Source: a bacterium
Lineage (GTDB): Bacteria; Desulfobacterota; Binatia; Binatales; Binataceae
DNA length: 64,000 bases
NCBI GenBank assembly: GCA_014896235.1
Contig: JADBKU010000020.1
Span: forward strand, 1 to 64,000
Direction of reading: 5' to 3'
Part shown: positions 44,114-53,712 of the stretch, piece by piece
Layout of the letters: each line of letters starts with the position of its first letter
Position numbering within the stretch: the stretch's first letter is position 1
Notes under the pieces: generated by a model
Seen by the model: only the letters and a program-made list of their open reading frames with translations
What the model was told of the DNA's origin: nothing
Databases searched by the model: none
Translations under genes and position numbers: made by a program

Positions 44114-44836
44114 ATGACCGAAGTAAGATTATTCGCGACCTGCCTGGCCGAGGAATTTTTTCCCTCAGTCATCGAGGCGGCAAAAACCGTGCTCGAGCGG
44201 CTGAAGCTCAAAGTGCGGCCGGTCCGCGCGTCATTCTGTTGCGCTCAGGCGCCGTTCAATGAAGGGCTGCGCGAGCCGGCGCTCGATTTGGCCCGGAAAT
44301 TCCTGCGCGCCTGCGAGCCAGGCGCGCCGATAGTGATTCCCTCTGGCTCGTGTACGAGCATGGTCAGGATTTTCTATTCCGATCTGCTCGCCAATGAGCC
44401 GAAATTGGCGGAACGCGCGGCGGCGCTGCGTCCGTGGATCTATGAGTTTTCGCAATTCCTCGTCGATGTAATGAAAGTCAAATATGTCGGCGCGCGTTTC
44501 GATCGCACCGTCGCTTATCATCCCGCCTGCCATCTGACGCGCGAATTGCGCGTGATCGATCAGCCGCGCGCCTTGCTCGCCGCGGTCGAAGGAATTCGCG
44601 TGGTCGATTTCCGCAATCCCGAGGAATGTTGCGGATTCGGCGGCGTGTTTTCGGTCAAGCTGCCGCACATTTCGGCCGCGATGGCCGAAGACAAGATTCA
44701 GCGCATACAGGAAAGCGGCGCAAGCACGATCGTGGCCAACGATTGCGGATGCCTGATGCAACTGGGCGGCGCGCTCCATCGCCGCGGCATCCCGATCGAA
44801 ACCTGGCATCTCGCCGAAGTCCTTGCCGCCCGCTAG
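44114..44836 (+). CDS. lutA: Lactate utilisation protein LutA (CCG-domain)
   Basis: 240 residues with two cysteine-rich CCG domains: SFCCAQAPFNEGL near 42, usually CCGQ, so the Gly is Ala here, with IPSGSCTSMVR following; then YHPACHLTRELR, PEECCGFGGVFSVKLP and ANDCGCLMQLGG. Such domains bind a noncubane Fe-S cluster in heterodisulfide-reductase-like subunits. Third gene of lutBCA, 22 bases after lutC. Confidence 0.92.
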   Translation: MTEVRLFATCLAEEFFPSVIEAAKTVLERLKLKVRPVRASFCCAQAPFNEGLREPALDLARKFLRACEPGAPIVIPSGSCTSMVRIFYSDLLANEPKLAERAAALRPWIYEFSQFLVDVMKVKYVGARFDRTVAYHPACHLTRELRVIDQPRALLAAVEGIRVVDFRNPEECCGFGGVFSVKLPHISAAMAEDKIQRIQESGASTIVANDCGCLMQLGGALHRRGIPIETWHLAEVLAAR

Positions 44837-44956
44837 GCCGGCGTGGCCGAATATTCGCCGCACGCGCGCGTCGTCGAAACAATTTCGCCTCCGGCCGCAG
44901 TCGAGAATTTTTCGATTCAGGAAAGGCCGGCGGGGAGGCCGGGCGAGCGCCGGAGA

Positions 44957-45070
44957 TTAGCGGAAATTCTCCGAAAGCTTTCCGACCGCGCCGATCAGCC
45001 CTTGGAGTCGCTTCTCGACCGCCGTCAAACGGATTTCGAGCTCCTTCGCCAACTGATTAGTCATCGGCAT
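44957..45070 (-). CDS. 37-residue coiled-coil protein downstream of phaC
   Basis: ATG at 45070, TAA at 44959-44957, with a strong ggggag eight bases before the ATG and only 20 bases after the phaC stop. The product (MPMTNQLAKELEIRLTAVEK then RLQGLIGAVGKLSENFR) is almost one amphipathic helix with leucines at heptad spacing. An in-frame ATG two codons later is an alternative start. It is likely cotranslated with PHA synthase and could be a granule-surface or synthase-binding peptide, like a minimal phasin. I know of no named family. Confidence 0.6.
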   Translation of the reverse strand: MPMTNQLAKELEIRLTAVEKRLQGLIGAVGKLSENFR

Positions 45071-45090
45071 CTCGCGCTCCCCCAGCGCGC

Positions 45091-46809
45091 TCACGGACGG
45101 CCGCGCACGTAGCTTCCGGGCGCCGGTTCGATCGGCTTGTAGCGGCCGCCGCCCAGCTCCGCCGGCGCGGGACGTTTCGCGCCGGATCTCTGTTCAATCC
45201 AGTCCAGCCAGTTGTCCCACCAGGTTCCTTTGTGTTCCGTCGCGCCCTGCATCCATTGGTCGGGATCGTCGCCAAGGCGGGGATTGGTGAAATACTTCAT
45301 TTTGAAATTGCCGGGCGGACACACGAGGCTCTGCACATGGCCGCTCGCGCTGAGCACGAATTCGGTATGGCCGCCGAACAGCCGCGCCGCGCGATGGCAC
45401 GCGCGCCACGCGCAAATATGATCCGTCATGCCCGCAAGCACATACATGTCGCCGGTAAAGCGGCTCAAATCGATCGGCGTATCGAGAATTTTCGCCGCGC
45501 CGGGTTCAACCAGCGGATTACGGAGCAGAATTTCGAGGAAACCCGCGTGCAGGCGCGCCGGCAAATTAGTCGAGTCGGAGTTCCAGTAAAGAATGTCGAA
45601 CGGCGCCGGATCCTTGCCCATCAAATAGTTGTTTACCCAGTAGTGCCAGACGAGATCGTTCGGCCGCAGCCATGCGAATGTCCGCTGCATCGTGGCGGCG
45701 TCGAGGACTCCTTTGGCGCGCGACGCCTCGACCGCGGCGCGCACCGTCTCTTCGTTCGCGAACATCCCCGTCATCGACGGCTCCGACGAATCGAGCATCG
45801 TCACGATCAATGTGGCGGCATTGATGCGCCGGTCGCCGTGCGCCGCCAGATGGCCGAGCATCAGCGACGACGTTATGCCGCCAGCGCATACCGCGGCCAG
45901 GTTAATATCGGGACTGCCGCTGACTTCGGCGGCGATAGCGGCCGCCTCTTCGCACGCCGCCACATAGTCGTCGAGGCCAAGATCGCGATCTTGAGGGCCG
46001 GGATTGCGCCAACTGACCGTGAAGAACTGGATGCCGCGGCCGACCGCATACTCGGTGAAACTGCGCTTCGGCGCCATGTCCATCACGTAATACTTGTTGA
46101 TCTGCGGCGGAATCAGCAGCACCGGCCGCTCGAACACCTGCGGCGTCGCAGGCCGGTACTGGATGACTTCGCAGAGGTTGCCGCGATGGATCACCGCGCC
46201 GGGAGTCGCCGCGATCGTGCGTCCGATCTCGAACGGACGCTTGTCCACCTGCGATGGCATCCCGTTGTTGGTGAAAAGATCGACGATGAAATTTCGCGCC
46301 CCGTACAGCAGGCTCATGCCGGCGGTGTCGAAGGCGCGTTTCAGCGCGGCGGGATTTCCCCAGAGCAGATTGGTCGGCGCCAGCGCCTCCGTCATCAGGG
46401 TGACCGCGAAACGTTCCTGCGCCGGGGTCTTCCAATCCTTGCCGTCAGACTCGGCGGCCAGCCCGACCAGATCGTGCATCGCCGCGCGCCACGCGAGATA
46501 TGTCTGCATCAGGCGCCGATAAACGGGATTTTCGGCGAACGCAGGATCGCTGAAGCGCCGATCGTTGGCCTCGGGTTCGATTTCCGACGCGCCCGCCGCG
46601 ATCCGCATCAGCTCGAACGTCAGTTCCGAAAAACGGCTGGAAAACTTCTCTGGATGGGCCGCAAGGTTGACCAGAAACTGGCCGAGCGTGCGCAGAGTGT
46701 CGCGCGGACTCAGCGCGACGAAAGGATTCGCCCCCAATATCGCGTCAACCGCCGGCGTCGTCTCTTCGGGATGAGCCAGATCGATTTCGTGCTTGATCGC
46801 AACTGCCAT
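45091..46809 (-). CDS. phaC: Class I poly(3-hydroxyalkanoate) synthase
   Basis: Polymerises 3-hydroxyacyl-CoA at the granule surface. 572 residues, class I size. A PhaC N-terminal domain (LAWRAAMHDLVG, WKTPAQERFAVTLMTEAL, PTNLLWGNPAALKRAF) is followed by an alpha/beta hydrolase: nucleophile Cys308 in LAAVCAGGITSS (usual GYCVGG, so the Gly before Cys is Val here), Asp in LAGMTDHICAW, and His in SASGHVQS. SD aaggagc precedes the ATG. The 37-residue ORF follows. No phaA, phaB or phasin is adjacent. Confidence 0.92.
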   Translation of the reverse strand: MAVAIKHEIDLAHPEETTPAVDAILGANPFVALSPRDTLRTLGQFLVNLAAHPEKFSSRFSELTFELMRIAAGASEIEPEANDRRFSDPAFAENPVYRRLMQTYLAWRAAMHDLVGLAAESDGKDWKTPAQERFAVTLMTEALAPTNLLWGNPAALKRAFDTAGMSLLYGARNFIVDLFTNNGMPSQVDKRPFEIGRTIAATPGAVIHRGNLCEVIQYRPATPQVFERPVLLIPPQINKYYVMDMAPKRSFTEYAVGRGIQFFTVSWRNPGPQDRDLGLDDYVAACEEAAAIAAEVSGSPDINLAAVCAGGITSSLMLGHLAAHGDRRINAATLIVTMLDSSEPSMTGMFANEETVRAAVEASRAKGVLDAATMQRTFAWLRPNDLVWHYWVNNYLMGKDPAPFDILYWNSDSTNLPARLHAGFLEILLRNPLVEPGAAKILDTPIDLSRFTGDMYVLAGMTDHICAWRACHRAARLFGGHTEFVLSASGHVQSLVCPPGNFKMKYFTNPRLGDDPDQWMQGATEHKGTWWDNWLDWIEQRSGAKRPAPAELGGGRYKPIEPAPGSYVRGRP

Positions 46810-47093
46810 CGCAATGCTCCTTGCGTAGGGACGCGATACTCTGCCATCGCTAGCAGAGTTATAAACAGCCTACAACGTTAATTATTAAGCTTTTTGGATC
46901 AGAACTTTCATTGCGAATGAACTCTCGCTTTTTGGCTGGAATAGACCTGCTTTGCGCGGATTGGGCATCAGATGCCCGCTGAAGTCGCCGAGAATTGCGA
47001 GGAAGCTATCCGCGCCGGTCACCTATTCCGCATTTTCAATCCATCCCGGCGCGCGTCAAGCCGGCCGCGTCGGCCATCCCGCGACGGCCGGTT

Positions 47094-48110
47094 TCAACCG
47101 AGCAATTCCCGGCCGCGCGCAAACAGCCGGGCTGCGGAAAGGCCGATATCTTCCCACGTCGGATCGATTCGTTTACCGCGCCGATGGAGCATCAGGTTGA
47201 ACGCGGTGATCGCGCCAAACCGATATCCTGAAAATGCGCGAAACCATCGCACGTCAGCATCGGTGACCTCGAACGAGACCCTTTCTCGATACATCTCCGC
47301 CAGCGCTTCCGGCGATGGAATGTGGGCCGGCACCAGCGATTTGTCGACCCAGCTATCGGGATCGGAGAACAGGCATAGCCAGCCCAAATCGATCAATACC
47401 GCGCCAATTTGCGCCAATTCCCAATCGATTACGGCGCGGACCTCGCCGTCGCGAATCAGCATATTCGACCATTGCATGTCGCCGTGAACGCATCCAAGAC
47501 GCGGCGCGCGCGGCTCGGTAGCGAGCAGGCGTTCGCGCAATTCCGCGGAGCCGACGGTGGTCGCAGGATCGAGCGTCGGACGGTCGAGCAGCGCGTTGCA
47601 ACGCTCGATCTCCTGCTGCAGCGTGACCGGCTCGCCCCATACCGCCCGGCGCGGCTCCCACGGCACGGAATGGAGCGCGGCGTGCGTGCGAACAACGGCG
47701 CGTGCGGCGGCGCGTTGCTCGTCCGGACTATATTCACGTTCGCCGAGCGCGAGTTTGTCGCCCGCGACGAAACCTACGACGAACCATGGCCGGCCGAATT
47801 CTTCGACGCCCTCGCCGATCCACTTCACCGGCGGCGTCGGCACGGCCGTTCCTTCGAGCGATTTCATGATGCGCGCCTGGCGGGCGACGTCCGCTGTCCC
47901 GACCGGACGCACGCCCGCCGGAGCCAACCGAATCACCAGATGCTCGCGAGTGGCGGCGCCGCTGGCGTCATGCGTCGTCAGTTCGAAGCCGTAGCTTTGC
48001 CCGGCATGTCCCGGCAGGACGGTCAATCCGCTAATCGTGGCGGCGGGGTCGCCCGTGCGCGCCCGCAGCATCGCGAGCAGTTGCGTTTCAAATTCGGTAT
48101 CAGCTTCCAT
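47094..48110 (-). CDS. APH-type phosphotransferase family protein (ACAD10-like)
   Basis: 338 residues from the ATG at 48110 (the ATG at 48128 is possible). Aminoglycoside-phosphotransferase/choline-kinase fold: an N-lobe with LPGHAGQSYGFEL and HLVIRLAP (Lys replaced by Arg in this reading), the catalytic loop CVHGDMQWSNMLI (HGDxxxxN), and metal-binding VIDWELAQIG. Relatives are linked to acyl-CoA dehydrogenases (ACAD10/11 N-terminal domain) and may phosphorylate hydroxyacyl-CoA. No dehydrogenase is adjacent. Real substrate unknown. Confidence 0.82.
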   Translation of the reverse strand: MEADTEFETQLLAMLRARTGDPAATISGLTVLPGHAGQSYGFELTTHDASGAATREHLVIRLAPAGVRPVGTADVARQARIMKSLEGTAVPTPPVKWIGEGVEEFGRPWFVVGFVAGDKLALGEREYSPDEQRAAARAVVRTHAALHSVPWEPRRAVWGEPVTLQQEIERCNALLDRPTLDPATTVGSAELRERLLATEPRAPRLGCVHGDMQWSNMLIRDGEVRAVIDWELAQIGAVLIDLGWLCLFSDPDSWVDKSLVPAHIPSPEALAEMYRERVSFEVTDADVRWFRAFSGYRFGAITAFNLMLHRRGKRIDPTWEDIGLSAARLFARGRELLG

Positions 48111-48210
48111 CCGTGGACCTGCTAACAATGGCCCGCCCGCGCCGGGACGGACGCGGACGGGCCTGGGATCATCAACCGTCCACGAGCATACGCAACCGCG
48201 CGCCGATCCG

Positions 48211-48861
48211 CTAACCGCGCATCTTGAGCTGGGCGGACGCCGGATGGAGGCTTGATTGCGCGCTCGGCCGCGCTTCGATTCGTTTGAACCACGCGCTGAC
48301 GTTGGCGAGCGACGGATCGATTTTCTGGCCGACGCCGGCCGCGAAGTCGGTGCAGCAATAAAGAATGATATCGGCGATCGTGAAGCGGTTGGGCACGATA
48401 AACTCGCGTCCCGCCATCAAGCCGTCGAGCCATTTCAGCCGCGCCTGCGCGATCCGCTTAAGGCCCGGCCCGGCCTCCGGTTCGCACGGTACGCGGTTCT
48501 TGAAAATCTCAAGACCTTCCGTGAAACGAAAGCCGTTGTATATGTTTTCAGTGATATTCTGCTCGACGCGCCGCACCCATTGGCGGGTTTCCGCGCGCTC
48601 CTCGGCGGTGGCGCCGATCAACGCTGGCGTTGGATGTTTTTCTTCGAGATATTCCCAAATCGCCACGGTCTCGCCGATACACTTGCCGTTGTCGAGCTCC
48701 AGCGCTGGCAACTGCCCGCCCGGATTGCGCTCCAAATAGGGCGCTTGACGGTTTTCGCCCTTCAACAGCTCAATCGTCTTGGTTGGAATCGTGATGCCCT
48801 TTTCGGCGAGAAACATGCGCATCGCGCGCGGATTCGGTCCGAACGAATCATAAAGTTGCAT
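48211..48861 (-). CDS. Glutathione S-transferase family protein
   Basis: 216 residues from ATG 48861 (upstream aggggaag supports this start; a longer frame to 48993 is unlikely). The N-terminal thioredoxin-like domain begins MQLYDSFGPNPRAMRMFL and has NPGGQLPALELDNG with the cis-Pro, then IGETVAIWEYLEEKHP (Glu-Thr binding glutathione). The C-terminal helical domain has the usual RFTIADIILYCC N-capping box. Nu/theta-like; substrate unknown. Confidence 0.88.
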   Translation of the reverse strand: MQLYDSFGPNPRAMRMFLAEKGITIPTKTIELLKGENRQAPYLERNPGGQLPALELDNGKCIGETVAIWEYLEEKHPTPALIGATAEERAETRQWVRRVEQNITENIYNGFRFTEGLEIFKNRVPCEPEAGPGLKRIAQARLKWLDGLMAGREFIVPNRFTIADIILYCCTDFAAGVGQKIDPSLANVSAWFKRIEARPSAQSSLHPASAQLKMRG

Positions 48862-49134
48862 ATTCGGCTTCCCCTGTGTTTTGGTTGATTTAACCGACGC
48901 CTGAGGCGCGTCGGCTTGCCCCGAAATCTGTGAAAATATAGCCCATCCCTTGGCGCCGATGATACCTCCGTATCCGCCGTATCTGGCGAGCATGGACGAT
49001 TTTCAATAGGCTGGCTTGGATGTTGTCCATCAATTGCGGGCCGGCTCCGGCGGGACGGAAACCGGCGGCATGGCCAGCCCCGCAAATCCGTATGGAGGAA
49101 AAGCGGCGGCAGAACCGTCCGTGACGTTCCGATC

Positions 49135-50448
49135 GTGAAATTTTGTCCTCAATGCGGCGCTGGTTTGCTAAAAGGCGCTCGCTTTTGCGTCGAATGCGGC
49201 GAAAACCTCGCGAACTACGCCTTGGCCGGCCCCACGGCGCCCACGACCGTCCCGGCCAGTCCCACGGCGCCACTTGGCGCCCCGAACGATCCATCCGTGA
49301 CACCGGCCACGGCGCCGGCCGCATCCGCGCCGATCGCTCCGGCGGACCCGGCGGCCAATTCGATCATGCCATTCGCCGCGATCTTCATCGCCATCCTGGC
49401 GGTCGGCACAGTCGTAGCCATTCTGATCATGCGGCAACTGCCGGCCCGCGAGCGCCTGCTCGCCAGCGCGCCGGCGGCCGCGTCCGCGACGTCCAGCGTC
49501 GCCTCCGTCAACGGCGAGCAATTCCCGCCCGGCCATCCGCGGTTGCAGCTTCCCAAAGAAGCCCTCGACTTTATCGCCAACCTTCAGAAGAAGGCCGACG
49601 CGAATCCGAAGGATCTCGCGGTATGGGATCAGCTTGGCGACGTCCTGCTGCGCGCCGCGACGATCGTGCCGTCTTACTATCCGCGCGCCGCCGCCGCCTA
49701 CGCCCATGTCCTGAAGGCCGACCCGGAAAATCTCGACGCGTTGCGCGGAACCGGCAATATCGACTTCGACCAGCGTAAGTTCGACGAGGCGATCGCGGCC
49801 TACGAACATTATCTTAGCCGCAAGCCTGACGATCCTGACGTGCGCACCGACTTGGGCACGATGTATCTTTCGACCGGCAACGCCGACCAGGCGGTGATTC
49901 AGTATCGGAAGGTGCTGGCGCAGCATCCACAGTTCTTCGAGGCCTACTTCAACCTCGGCGTGGCGTATGGGCAGATGAACCGGCTCGAAGACGCGAAGCA
50001 AGCGTTCGACGCGGCGATCAAGCTCGCGCCGGATCAGGACGCGCGCGACCGCGTGAACCAGATGGTCGCGTCGCTCAACGCGTCCGGGGCGGGCGGCGCA
50101 TCCGCGCCGGCTATGAACGCCGCCAGCGGCGGCTCGAACGCGGCGCCCCAGACGGCCTCGGCGGGAACGCCGGCGACCTTTCAGGGCGCGATGGAGCAGA
50201 TGCTGCGCAATCTGCCGATCGCCGGGCCGAAGGTGCAGGCCGTGCAATGGTCGTCGGCGACCGACGCGCGCGTGATGATGGACAATTTCCCGATGGATCA
50301 GATGCCGCCGTTCGCCGCGCACAAGTTTCTTGAGGATTTGAAGGCGGGAATCGAGCAGGTGAAGTCGGCGCATCAGATCTCGTCGCCGGTGCAGGTGAAT
50401 ATCTGCGACGCCGCGAGCGGCCGCGTCATGCAAACCGTGACCGAGTGA
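49135..50448 (+). CDS. Membrane-anchored zinc-ribbon/TPR protein
   Basis: 437 residues from GTG 49135. An N-terminal zinc ribbon (FCPQCGAGLLKGARFCVECG, four Cys) is followed by a Pro/Ala/Thr-rich linker and one membrane helix (FAAIFIAILAVGTVVAILIM, about 80-99). Three TPR units lie at about 165-300 (YPRAAAAYAHVLKADPENLDALRGTG, FDEAIAAYEHYLSRKPDDPDV, FFEAYFNLGVAYGQMNRLEDAKQAF in part). An Ala/Ser linker leads to a C-terminal alpha/beta domain of unknown type. Probably a scaffold with the ribbon in the cytosol and TPRs in the periplasm. Alone in its unit. Confidence 0.8.
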   Translation: MKFCPQCGAGLLKGARFCVECGENLANYALAGPTAPTTVPASPTAPLGAPNDPSVTPATAPAASAPIAPADPAANSIMPFAAIFIAILAVGTVVAILIMRQLPARERLLASAPAAASATSSVASVNGEQFPPGHPRLQLPKEALDFIANLQKKADANPKDLAVWDQLGDVLLRAATIVPSYYPRAAAAYAHVLKADPENLDALRGTGNIDFDQRKFDEAIAAYEHYLSRKPDDPDVRTDLGTMYLSTGNADQAVIQYRKVLAQHPQFFEAYFNLGVAYGQMNRLEDAKQAFDAAIKLAPDQDARDRVNQMVASLNASGAGGASAPAMNAASGGSNAAPQTASAGTPATFQGAMEQMLRNLPIAGPKVQAVQWSSATDARVMMDNFPMDQMPPFAAHKFLEDLKAGIEQVKSAHQISSPVQVNICDAASGRVMQTVTE

Positions 50449-50518
50449 TCGTACTATGCCTCGCGCGCGCACTCTCGATGCGGGGGGTCCGCCGCGATCG
50501 TCCGCCCACGCCCTTTGT

Positions 50519-50543
50519 CATTCTGAGGCGCAGCCGAAGAATC
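50519..50543. repeat. Interspersed repeat of the cattctgagg...cgaagaatc type
   Basis: The 25-base stretch starts cattctgagg, has cgcagccga in the middle and ends agaatc. I recall this sequence as a very common intergenic repeat in soil bacterial genomes. It lies in the gap after the TPR gene. Confidence 0.5.
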
Positions 50544-50617
50544 CCGAGACGCTCTTCGCGGGACGCAGGGCCGGTTTTCGCTCGGCAGGCTCCGTTCGGC
50601 ACGACAGGCGTCGGAGT

Positions 50618-50645
50618 GGATGGCCGGACCGAGTCCGGCCATGAC
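50618..50645. repeat. REP-like palindrome
   Basis: Starts ggatggccggac and ends gtccggccatgac; the core is a perfect 10-bp stem with a 3-base loop (50620-50642). Same family as 5763-5792 and 20601-20668. Confidence 0.65.
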
Positions 50646-50707
50646 TGAGAATCAAAAACAAAGCGTTATGATTCTGCTATGGCGGATGAATAGAGCGTCC
50701 GCCGCTT

Positions 50708-51331
50708 TCAGGCGTCGTTTTGGAGATACGATTCCACTGGCCGCTCGCGGACCACGTCTGGCGAATTGGCGCCGCGGAGCAGCAGGAAGATGCGGCAACA
50801 GTCCTCGAGCAAAAGCGTTCGATAAAGCGCCTGATCCAGCGAATGTCCCGTGGCGAAAGAGCCGTGGCCGCGAATCAGCAGCGCGGGCGCGCGTTTGAGC
50901 GCCTCCACGATCGCGGCCGGGTCCTCGCCGGATTCTTCTCCCGGCACGCTCGTGTTGATAATCGGAATCGAGTGAAGACCGATTATCGCCTCGTTATGAA
51001 CAGGCTGAATCCTGTCGCTCCGGGAACTTATCGCCGCGGCGATCGCATGGGCGCCGTGAACGTGAACGATCGATTGTGCGGTCGTCGAATTGTATAACGC
51101 GCGATGAACCTGAGCTTCGCATGACGCTTCAGCGGGAATTGCCGTATTGGCATCCAGATCGACCGAAATAAAATCGCTCCCGGAGAGTTGGCCCAGGTTT
51201 TTCCCGGTTCGCGTAATGAGGAAGCCGCCGCCGATCTTAACGCTCAGGTTGCCGCCTCGCGTCGTAACCAGGCTGCGCGCATACAACTCTTTACCGACCG
51301 CAATCAACTGTTCGGAGTATCTTTCGGTCAT
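50708..51331 (-). CDS. Class II aldolase/adducin-family protein
   Basis: 207 residues, fuculose-phosphate-aldolase-like. Features: an N-terminal ELYARSLVTTRGGNLSVK, the catalytic-region Glu in ASCEAQVHRALY, zinc ligands VHVHGAHA (two His), and IRGHGSFATGHSLDQAL with the third His. Such enzymes cleave or epimerise sugar phosphates or act on hydroxy acids. No kinase or sugar gene is adjacent, so the substrate is not known. Confidence 0.85.
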   Translation of the reverse strand: MTERYSEQLIAVGKELYARSLVTTRGGNLSVKIGGGFLITRTGKNLGQLSGSDFISVDLDANTAIPAEASCEAQVHRALYNSTTAQSIVHVHGAHAIAAAISSRSDRIQPVHNEAIIGLHSIPIINTSVPGEESGEDPAAIVEALKRAPALLIRGHGSFATGHSLDQALYRTLLLEDCCRIFLLLRGANSPDVVRERPVESYLQNDA

Positions 51332-51729
51332 CGAACGCCCCGTATAAAAACAACCCCCGGCAAAATCAGCGCGCGGCTTCTCCGGTTTGCGCAGCCGAAC
51401 GCTTCGGCCTCTGTTGCGACGGCAATCCCAGATTTACTTCGCTTGCCGCATTAGTCTCAGCGGGCACAGCGGCAAAGTCAATCCAAATTCGCGAGACAGA
51501 GCTTAAAATAACGCGCCGCGGGCCGAATTTTCGCCGTCTGGCGACACTGACGACGAATGCCCAATCCGCCTTTATTCGATCGCGCCTGCGCCGCCGCCAG
51601 GCGCCGGAAATATTAGAATCGCTTGATGCGCCAAAAAGGATTCCTGGTTTTTTGCGCGCGCATCAGAGGCCCCGCGCCGAAAGTCCGATAGCCCCGGACG
51701 CCCGCGCCTTTCAGCGCGCCCCGCGAGTT
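51332..51729. other. Intergenic stretch between aldolase and CocE genes
   Basis: 398 bases on the 5' side of the aldolase and the 3' side of the CocE gene. A weak hairpin-like region with gcgccaaaaa and ttttttgcgc lies at about 51630-51660. No protein-like frame was recognised. Confidence 0.5.
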
Positions 51730-53523
51730 TTACCTCGGCATCACCGGCAATAAAACGTGCGAGGCCATCGCGCGCTCGTGGTAAACCGATTGCCGCGCGG
51801 CGATCCCTTTCACGCCTTCGCCAAAAGCCTCGCCAGTGTTCAAGTTGCGGTCGAAACGCGGAAAGTTGCTGGAGCTGATCTCGAGCCGAATGCGATGGCC
51901 GCGGAGAAAAAGATTGCTGGTCGCCCACAGATCGATGGTGAATTTGTATGGCCGTCCAGCCTCCATCAACCGCGGGCAGCTCGCGGATTCGCGGTAACGG
52001 GCGCGGATGATCCCGTCAAGCAGGTTCTGCGCGTATCCGTCCGGATGCACATCGACGAGTTTCGCGGTGAAGTCCGTATCGACCGCGGAAGACGACGCCC
52101 ACAGCACGACGCTGACCGGCCCGGTGATTTCCAGTGGTTGCTCGAGTGGTTCCGAGGTGTAGACCAAAACGTCGTCGCGCTCCTCCACCGGTCTTTGATC
52201 CTGGACGCCCATATCGATGGCGAGATTTGCGCCGCCGAGGCTGGGCACGGGATTATCCGGATCGTAAACGAAGCTATCCGCATTTTCTTCGTCGGGCGGC
52301 GCCGTCGAGAGCACGCCGTCGCCGCGAACGGAATTGGCCCCCCGCTGGCTGTGCAAATAATACGGTATCTGGCGCACGTTCGGTGGCGGCCAATCGGGCA
52401 ATGAGCGCCATTTATTTTCGCCGAGCGTGAATATCGTCACCGGAGGCTCATCCATGACGCCGTTATCGACATCTTTCAGCCAGTAATCGAACCATCGCGC
52501 CAGGGTCTCGCTGAGGTCGATAAGCGCGGCGGGTCCGAAATCGATATCGCCGGTTCCACGCGAACTTGGAACGGTGTACGGCAACAAGTGGCCCCACGGC
52601 CCGATTATCAGGCGCTGGCCGTCGCGCGCCTTCTGAAACCTGCTCTGCGTCTTGATGCTGCGATAGGCGTTCTGCGCGCCTTCGCCGAAAATGTCATACC
52701 AGGACGTGACATGCAGCATCGGCACGCTGACGCTGGCTGCGTGCCGGTTCACGTTCGCGCGATACCAGTATTCGCCGTCGTCGGCGTGAGCGATGTGATC
52801 GGCGAAATACGGCGCGGCTTCCCTGAGCAACTCAATCCAGTCCTTGATCGGCAGATGCCGGTACCATTTGTCGGTCAGAGGCGTGAAGGCGTTCAGGCCG
52901 AAACGCGTCTGGCGGAGCAGCGGAAATTCCCCGCCTTCGACGTATTCTTTCATCTTTTCGAACAGATCGTTTCGGTTTTTGCGCCGGAGCGTGTTCAAGC
53001 CTTTGAAAATTGCGTACGGGACGATCCATCCCCACATCGACGCGCCGCCGGTGTGAAAAATCCAGCTCGCGTGGTAGTCCGATGAGGCGGACACCGGCGC
53101 CATCACCTGCAAAGACGGCGGCATCGGATCGTTGCACGCAATCATGTATTGGGTCAGCCCGAGATAAGACTGGCCCGTCGTGCCGACGCGGCCGTTTGAC
53201 CACGGCAGCCGCGCCGCCCATTCGACCGCATCGTAACCGTCGGCGATTTCCTGGAAAATCGTGTCGTATTCGCCTTCGGACTGAAATCGACCTCGACAGT
53301 CCTGTACGACCGAGACGTATCCGTAGCGCGCAAAGAGAAAATTCGGGCCGTTCGGGTCGTCGGTCCCCTTCTTGTTGTACGGCGTGCGGCTGAGCAGAAC
53401 GGGAAATCGTCCCGGCTCGTCGGGCCTGATCACGTCCGCATACAACGTGACGCCGTCCCGGGTCTTCATCGGAACGTTCTTTTCCGTCACGACTTTGCAG
53501 GTTTTCCGGGCGCGAACAATCAT
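51730..53523 (-). CDS. CocE/NonD-family serine hydrolase (X-Pro dipeptidyl-peptidase type)
   Basis: 597 residues. An N-terminal alpha/beta hydrolase has VLLSRTPYNKKG, QDCRGRFQSEGEY, and nucleophile Ser in RVGTTGQSYLGLTQY. It continues with Asp in VTSWYDIFGEG and His in IGPWGHLLPY, then a C-terminal jelly-roll (ITGPVSVVLWASSSAVDTDF, LRGHRIRLEISSSNFPRFDRN). No signal peptide, so a cytosolic esterase or amidase (cocaine-esterase family). A natural substrate cannot be read from sequence. Confidence 0.9.
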   Translation of the reverse strand: MIVRARKTCKVVTEKNVPMKTRDGVTLYADVIRPDEPGRFPVLLSRTPYNKKGTDDPNGPNFLFARYGYVSVVQDCRGRFQSEGEYDTIFQEIADGYDAVEWAARLPWSNGRVGTTGQSYLGLTQYMIACNDPMPPSLQVMAPVSASSDYHASWIFHTGGASMWGWIVPYAIFKGLNTLRRKNRNDLFEKMKEYVEGGEFPLLRQTRFGLNAFTPLTDKWYRHLPIKDWIELLREAAPYFADHIAHADDGEYWYRANVNRHAASVSVPMLHVTSWYDIFGEGAQNAYRSIKTQSRFQKARDGQRLIIGPWGHLLPYTVPSSRGTGDIDFGPAALIDLSETLARWFDYWLKDVDNGVMDEPPVTIFTLGENKWRSLPDWPPPNVRQIPYYLHSQRGANSVRGDGVLSTAPPDEENADSFVYDPDNPVPSLGGANLAIDMGVQDQRPVEERDDVLVYTSEPLEQPLEITGPVSVVLWASSSAVDTDFTAKLVDVHPDGYAQNLLDGIIRARYRESASCPRLMEAGRPYKFTIDLWATSNLFLRGHRIRLEISSSNFPRFDRNLNTGEAFGEGVKGIAARQSVYHERAMASHVLLPVMPR

Positions 53524-53712
53524 CCGAACCTCCAGGCGCGGCGGCGGCTCATACGCATCGTCGGCCTCCCGCGATCGGCGCGATCACGGGCGACGCCGGC
53601 GCCGAACGGAACAATCGCAGAAAACCCCGGACGGCGGCAATGCTTCGGGATGAACGCAAGCTCCCGCGCGCGTCGCCGCGCCGGCCGGCGCCCGCTTGGC
53701 GGCGCGACGAAA

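Noticed and set aside
49168-50472. 434-codon antisense frame opposite the zinc-ribbon/TPR gene
   Set aside because: Compositional shadow, Arg/His/Gly-rich with no family pattern.
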